Below, one piece after another: positions 58,241 to 64,000 of a stretch of 64,000 bases of DNA; the stretch's first letter is position 1, and every line of letters begins with the position of its first letter. A model generated the notes under the pieces. That model was not told the DNA's origin. It did no database searches and worked only from the letters and a program-made list of their open reading frames with translations. Source of the stretch: Tridacna crocea (Eukaryota > Mollusca > Bivalvia > Cardiida > Cardiidae); the NCBI GenBank assembly GCA_943736015.1, contig OX031060.1:9251501-9315500 (forward strand), given 5' to 3'. A program made the translations under genes and the position numbers.

Positions 58241-59459
58241 TGATTAGTAAACAAAGGTGAGTTAACAAAACTTTGTTTTTGCTTTCATTTTATTTTTTAG
58301 ACTTCATACTTGTATTTAACCTTTCATGGATTTGAATGCTCTTTCAAATTGGTGAGAATAATGCTTGAAAACACTCTAATATGATGAGCAGTCTGTCATT
58401 GTGTTACAGTGTTTTTGTGTTTGGAAATTCCACATAATTTCTGCTCAGTTAACATGTCTTTGGCTTAGAAAAGTGCCAAATACAAATTTATAATTGCCTC
58501 AAAGGTAAGTAAAGGTCACATCAATGTCACTGAACTTTGTATGCTACACTCTGGAAAGTGTTTTTCTTCTTTTGGTATTTTACACCTTGAAAAATTAGAT
58601 TTGAAGATAGTTAAAAAAAGAAAACGCTCATAGAATATGAAAGAATCTATGATATAATTATTTATTATGTGGAACCTCATCATGTTATTCATATTACCAG
58701 CCTTGTTCTATATTTGCAGTGAATCTACTATTGTACATGTGAATTGCTCAAGAAAGGCAATCATACCTTGCCTCTTGATGCTGTTAAGAATTTGAAGTTT
58801 TGTTGAAATTTGAGACTTGTGTTATTGAAATTGCAATATAAAATGAAAGCATACTTTTCAGATAAGTACATTCAAGGAAATCCATAAGAACAACATTTTG
58901 AAACAGGGTGTGGCACAAGGTACAGACCAAGGCAGCTGATCTTAATAACTTGATTTTCCATCAATTTATGACCGATATTTTTAAAAAAATGGTGGGAAAT
59001 AGTTAAGCAACTTGTTATGTCAATAGTTTTGATCTATTGAAAGACAGCCATATATCCTTTAAATGTTGGCTTTGCAGTGTAGGGACAGACTTGATTGCAT
59101 GGAAAGTACATGCTGAGTTTTATCTACACTGATATTTAAATTTATGAGAAACAAGTTAGCATTCCTATTCTGGCTAAAGAATCTTTTTCTTACCATTACT
59201 AGTCTAAGGTTAAGTGACTCAAGTATTTCTTGTAAGGATAAGTTCTACTATGAAGGAATCATACTAAATAGATAGAGCATGTCTATAAAATGGCACATGT
59301 ATGGAGCAGAATGGAAACAGATCCCCAACAATGAATGACAAAGACATGAATTTTTTATCTTCTGTAATTGCACACAGTTGTATATCATTGTGCTTGTTTT
59401 TGGAACGTCTGATGCTTAAGAGTTGAAGAGCTTGACAAGTATCTCATATGTACAATTAA
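58241..59459 (+). other. CELF: 3' UTR start, with a possible intron donor
   Basis: AT-rich sequence follows the stop. At 58251-58262 ACAAAG|GTGAGT matches the donor consensus very well, so the 3' UTR may be spliced 16 bases after the stop, or it may run on. No ORF and no palindromic MITE was found here. Confidence 0.5.
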
Positions 59460-59800
59460 TATTATCGTCCCCCCCACAGAGAAGTGGAGGAGAGGTATAC
59501 TGGAATGGCCATGGCTGTCTGTCTGTCTGTCCATAGACACAAATTTGTCTGACGAAATACTCTTGACAGGTACTGAAAACAAATTTGCACACATTGTGCC
59601 TATATAGATGAAGTTGTGCACATGCAATTTTCATCACCCTGCTGCAGTTTGTTGTGGAATTCTCTCCCCTTGAACTCTTATCAACTTTTACTTTATCAAC
59701 TCTTACTTTTGCACTAAACCATTCTGCATTCTGTGACAAAGACCTGTTTTGTGACAAGGAGCTGGAGGGGGGTATAATCACGTTTATTGATAGCTCTAGT
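59460..59800 (+). mobile_element. TATACCCC family element in the 3' region
   Basis: It starts ATCGTCCCCCCCACAGAG with GAGGTATACTGGAATGG and ends GGAGGGGGGTATAATCACG with ATAGCTCTAG. The left TATACCCC has decayed. Confidence 0.72.
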
Positions 59801-60138
59801 TGACTTCTAATTGTGATAGCAATATTAAAAGGAATAGGCCCTGAACTATGATGGCAGCTAGTTTGTAAGTTATGTAGAAAAGTGATGTTCCAGAAATAAG
59901 CAGTTTATACAATATTTATCTGATGTGATGATTGTTATAAACCTCCATTCATCTTTACCCTGATTGCAGTGGGTCTTATAATTAACAGGATTCTGTTGTA
60001 AACAATACATCCATCAACCTCTGTGTAGTATAATGGAAGGTATGTAATGAAATTAACATGTTATTAGAAGTCAAAATTTGTAATGCATCAGCTCTCACTG
60101 AGCAATACCCACCCTCATTTTGTAGAATACGGCATGCA
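59801..60138. other. 3' region without recognised element
   Basis: Nothing recognised. Confidence 0.4.
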
Positions 60139-60373
60139 ACACGCAAAAAGAGGCATTCGGACATTTGGGTCAAGTTTTGTCCAGATCAGCCTGTTCAAGT
60201 TAACCAGAACTACACTCTCCGTTTTGATGTAATTTTCTGTTTTGCGTAAGTCTACTGTTTTGCGAGATCCAATGTAGGTGAAAATGCTATCTCGGATTAG
60301 TCTGTGGAGAATGTGCAGGCTGATCGGACAAAGCACACCTTAAATAAATGTCTGAAAGCCCCTTTTCGCGTGT
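60139..60373. mobile_element. 235-bp element with about 27-bp inverted ends
   Basis: ACACGCAAAAAGAGGCATTC with GGACATTT at the left matches AAATGTCTGAAAGCCCCTTT with TCGCGTGT at the right, inverted with several mismatches. The interior holds AGATCAGCCTGTTC and GTGCAGGCTGATC, the core seen at 4351, 8111 and 33126. Confidence 0.72.
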
Positions 60374-62040
60374 TTTAAGCCATTTGTTGTCTGATATCTT
60401 TCTTTTCATGAAAACATCTATGTTGTCACCTTTGATTGAGCAAAGGTTGTCACACTTCCTTTTTATAATTGTGTATGAAACTACATCAATAAAAGATATT
60501 GCTAAAGTGTAATAGCAGGGAAAAGATGATTGGATATACAGTAAGGCAAAACTTAGATGCTGTTTGTATACTTCTTTAAATGCATAGCAAAGCCTTTGAT
60601 AATGCATAAATTACAAAACACCATCATTCTTATCATAGATAAGAGTGATTCCTTGAAGATACCTTAAAAATGAAAAAAAGGATTTTTATTATTTTACAAA
60701 TGAATTGCCATATTTTGATTTGATTTAGATTCAGTCAGGATTTACTTAAATTTTTGGAAGCCGAGTTAGATGTTAATCCATCCTTGGATTATTGTTCAGC
60801 CAGTCACATATTTGGCTACAACCCTACTTAGCCAACTTCAACCAGCATAAACTAATTTCTACGGCTAAAAATGCAATGAAAATGAGTAACATTTTTGTTC
60901 TGAGATCCTCTAAAGAGCTCATTCTGTTTGCTTTCTCACTAAGATCTTTTTTGCAATAAATCTACCTCAAAATAACTTATTTTTCCTTGAAGAAGTATTG
61001 ACTATTTATTCTTTTTGTATCTTTTTGTTCTGTAGATATTTTTCATATTTTGTATTATATGTATTAAGATTTTCATTGTGCCTTTGATAGGACATAATTG
61101 TACCAGATTTCTACTTTTATACTGCTTTATTGGACCACCATTAATCACTTTTTGCATAAATGCATACTGTATCTCAAAATAGTATATCCAATACTCCTTT
61201 TTGGTTTGATACCAGCATTCCAATGGGTTTTGGTGATGTGTGATAATCAGTAAAAAGAAACAGCTACTTTTTAAGCCAAAATGCACATATCTGTTCCTTA
61301 ATTGTTAGTATAGATTTTCTCTGTTTCTTTTTTCTGTGGAAGGTTAATACTTATATTAACATGATGCTGCCTTGAAGCAGGAATACTCTCTTTCTTTATG
61401 TATCAAGTTACTGTTCTTTATGTGTCACAGCTTAATATCTAATTTGTCATGTTTGTTTCATGGTATGGTTGTTCCCATATACAGCCTCTTGCTAAATTAG
61501 TTGTTCACTGTATGACAAAGAAAACCAGTCTTGTAAGATCTGTTTCCCAGCTCAATGTGATGTCACTAAAATATGTTCTTGTATATTTTGAATATCCTGT
61601 GTCATTCAAAGGCAAACAATGACTTAATGTTGGCTTATCTAAGCAAATGTTATCAGCTTGTTAACATCAGTGTTATATGTTACAGTATTTGTGTTGAAGC
61701 AATCATAGGCACTCAGTAAAACTCTCTGTGATTATCCCAGATACAAGGGACAACAGATGACTACCATTTCTTGGCATTTGTCTTGTTCAAAGTTCAAAAA
61801 TGGTTTTCAGAAACTATTCAATTGTAATCTTCATAAGCTATCTTTAAGGTCTTTGTTCTTCCTTTTCTAGTCTTTTTTTGGCAAGTTTAACTTTCCTGCA
61901 TGTCTGTATGTTGTCTGGCAATTACATAAATTATATTTGTCCAAAACAAAACAGAGGTAAAGAAAAGCTTTAAGTTATTGAAGGCTTTGTGAGACAACAG
62001 TTTTATTGTTAATATCGCCAATCTGGTGTGGCTTTATTTA
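60374..62040. other. 3' region without recognised element
   Basis: 1.7 kb of AT-rich sequence with an AATAAA at 60955. No MITE, no exon-like ORF. Confidence 0.4.
60955..60960 (+). promoter_or_regulatory. candidate poly(A) signal AATAAA
   Basis: AATAAA lies in a T-rich stretch (TTTTTTGCAATAAATCTACC) 2.7 kb after the stop. No clear GU-rich element follows directly. Confidence 0.25.
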
Positions 62041-62960
62041 TTTTTAGCTTCACTGGCCAAAGACCAGCAAGCTTATGTCATGGCCTTGTGTCTGTTGTTT
62101 ATTGCATGTACATACATGCAAGTGCTAATTTTTATTTCAAACACTTTCTTTGAAGTTACCTTTAGAAACTTCTGAAACTGCCATTTTATACTTACTATCT
62201 TAAAAATTATTCTCTCATGGTGCTGTTTAGGATTCCTTCCTATGAAACCAAAACTGAATAGTAATTAAAATCTTCAAAAATCCTTTCCAGAATGGCAGGT
62301 TTTATCTTGAAGATCTCTTCAAGATGGCAAAAATGAATCTTTGAGGGACTTCTTTCAGTTTTCTTAATTCCATTTTGATTCTTCAAAGAACATGGCTGCT
62401 TTGGTGTCTGCTTTACTAGCCTAATGATCAGGGGAAATGAATTCATTAAAGATAAACTGTAGTTTGTCGCAATCTCTATCTCTCTTGTTTATGAAGTGTT
62501 CTGTAACATGATTGGTATTGCGTGTTCAAGCGTTTTAGCTAGAAAATGTTGAGTAAGCTTTTACCAATGGTTTATCCTGATACATATTAATGCTAATTTT
62601 TAGACAAGTTGAATATTCAACATGTGGTATGGTTTGTAATGTTGTTGTTTATTTCTCAAAAACTTTATTATTCATGCCATTGAAAAATCTATTTCTGCTG
62701 AGTTTTAGAAATTTTCTTGTCAAGATGGAAGGTTTTATCTCTCAAGTTGTCCATGCTCATTGATATTTTGTATGATTGATACTTAATTAGACTTGCTTGT
62801 ATTTAATAAGCTTTTTGGCTATGCTTATTTTATTTATGAACTTGTACTGCCATCATACAGATTATTTATGGTTTACTGTCTCTGTGATTGCCAAGTAATT
62901 TTCATACCCATTTACTTAGTAAGACAGTGGAGCGACACTGGGCCATCATGGCCCCCTTAG
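62041..62960 (+). mobile_element. AGCTC-ended element, CACTGGC variant, long copy
   Basis: It starts TTTTTAGCTTCACTGGCC with AAAGACCAGCAAGCTTATG and ends GACAGTGGAGCGACACTGGG with CCATCATGGCCCCCTTAG. The interior has decayed, with no array. Confidence 0.7.
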
Positions 62961-63193
62961 TCATTTCTTTAATTATTATTATGCAGAAATGAATGAAAGA
63001 AATGCAGCCTAGCTAAACTGCATAAAAGATGCCTGTTTAATGACAAATGTTCAAAACCTGTAGAAATTGCTTAGAAGCTTGTGCTATTTTTTGAAAACAT
63101 TGTTTATGACCAAAGTGTTATTTGTTTTAGTGTGAGTCACCTTTCTATTGTTGCCTTAAAATCAACATGTTAATGTAGAATTATGTATGGGAA

Positions 63194-63199
63194 AATAAA
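63194..63199 (+). promoter_or_regulatory. candidate poly(A) signal AATAAA
   Basis: GGAAAATAAACATAG is followed within 30 bases by a GT-rich run (TTTTTGTGGTGT), the usual layout of a cleavage and polyadenylation site. It is the best candidate end of the CELF transcript, giving a 3' UTR of about 4.9 kb if unspliced. Confidence 0.4.
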
Positions 63200-63673
63200 C
63201 ATAGAGTTTTTGTGGTGTAACAAACTTTATTTTTGCCTTATTTAATGATTTTATGCAAATTCATTGGAACTTGAAGGTAAAGGGGATTTTTTCTATTTGA
63301 ATGGACAACAACAACAACAACAGTAAAAAAAAAGTTTTACATCTTTTACAATATGTAAATTACAACCAATTTATTTGAGATTAGTTCCAAGAATTAGGTA
63401 CATGTATAAAGACAGCTGTACAACTACACAGAAAAGTTGGGCAAACACTTATATTGTGCAAACCCTTCAATTTCACAAGAGCAGCCAGTGCTCATAGTGC
63501 CCTTATAGTTTGGCTTTTGTTCAGGTGGAAATCATGCAATATCTGTCATAAACAAGAAATACCCTTCAAAGATAGACTCCAAAGTAGTGACTCCAAACTT
63601 CTAGTGGATGTAAAAATGATTAACCAAATTGCTTTTGTTTGCAGAAATTACATGTACCCTTTTTGTCTATGCT

Positions 63674-63679
63674 AATAAA
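63674..63679 (+). promoter_or_regulatory. candidate poly(A) signal AATAAA
   Basis: GCTAATAAAAGC stands 480 bp after the previous candidate and is followed by T-rich sequence with TTCTGTTTTACAG. That CAG could instead be a 3' acceptor (after 63718). Confidence 0.3.
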
Positions 63680-64000
63680 AGCTTCGATTTCAGGATTTAA
63701 ACTGTTTCTGTTTTACAGATTTACACTAGACATTATACTTTATGTAAGCCAGGCAGCACTGTGTGTTAGTAATTCATTTATAGTTCTATGATGTTTGTAT
63801 ATTACATATACATGTACATATATCAATTCATTTATTCTTATTCCTTGCTTTTCTATGTTCAGACACATACAAGTGATGTACCTGTTATCCTCATGTTACA
63901 CGTCGTACCAGCGTTCGTCCATGCATAACGTACTTCATGTTGCCTCAACACTGCTAGGTTGGTCGCTATCACCGTGGAAACTGACTGGTGTTTGACTGTA

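Larger units (their letters stand above)
62961..64000. other. distal 3' region
   Basis: It contains two AATAAA candidates and a (CAA)n run at 63307-63322. T-rich tracts ending in CAG at about 63691 and 63718 could be acceptors of a 3' UTR exon. No ORF of note. Confidence 0.4.

Noticed and set aside
55469-55747. 92-codon frame between a foldback and a MITE
   Set aside because: No recognisable motif, repeat-rich surroundings and no matching splice phase. Treated as a chance frame, though a lost fragment cannot be excluded.
57799-57870. tRNA gene
   Set aside because: The A and B boxes are good but acceptor and T stems do not pair, and a SINE body and AATC tail follow.

Overview
The window is eukaryotic nuclear DNA, most likely from a bivalve mollusc. 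It holds one split protein-coding gene with GT-AG introns of 1.6 to 11.5 kb, and the introns are packed with short non-autonomous transposons of kinds familiar from mollusc genomes. Species was not determined, and the bivalve call rests on recalled repeat style rather than a search.

The gene is on the + strand and encodes a CELF protein (CUGBP/Elav-like, Bruno-like RNA-binding splicing and translation regulator). Twelve coding exons lie between 1465 and 58240. The first exon seen already encodes RRM2, so RRM1 and the promoter lie upstream of the window. Joined in frame, the exons encode 558 residues plus one split codon: RRM2 (exons at 1465, 7358 and 9054), a long low-complexity linker (11055 to 53079) that includes a 441-bp Met/Gly/Asn-rich exon, and RRM3 (56484 and 58113) ending in the family C-terminus NDSKPY. 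From the fifth visible exon to the second last, every exon is a multiple of 3 and flanked by phase-1 introns. Any of them could therefore be skipped without a frameshift.

The introns hold about 80 full, partial or fused copies of one MITE family of about 229 bp. Its ends are TTAACYCWTTACCA / TGGTAAWGRGTTAA and its core is a palindrome of about 66 bp. The TTAA flanks and the CCCTTTACC-type ends suggest piggyBac ancestry. One nested insertion, compared with the other arm of its palindromic host, supports a 4-bp TTAA target duplication. Copies lie in both orientations (form A is called +, form B is called -).

Other repeats are: a family with co-varying inverted ends (AGCTCACCTGAG or AGCTCCACTGGC) and a 3' GGCCATCATGGCC hairpin, some carrying tandem arrays; a TATACCCC-ended family with CTGTCC-rich 5' parts; foldback elements ending in GTATTCACCAACCATTCTTAA; a hAT-like element with 7-bp direct flanks; a tRNA-derived SINE just before the last coding exon; a 235-bp element with long inverted ends; and two minisatellites, a 45-bp unit born inside a MITE and a 54-bp unit with higher-order structure.

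The 5.8 kb after the stop codon has none of the palindromic MITEs that crowd the introns. It is probably 3' UTR, or 3' UTR plus an intron, with candidate poly(A) signals near 60955, 63194 and 63674. No prokaryotic gene, CRISPR array, rRNA gene or intact tRNA gene was seen.
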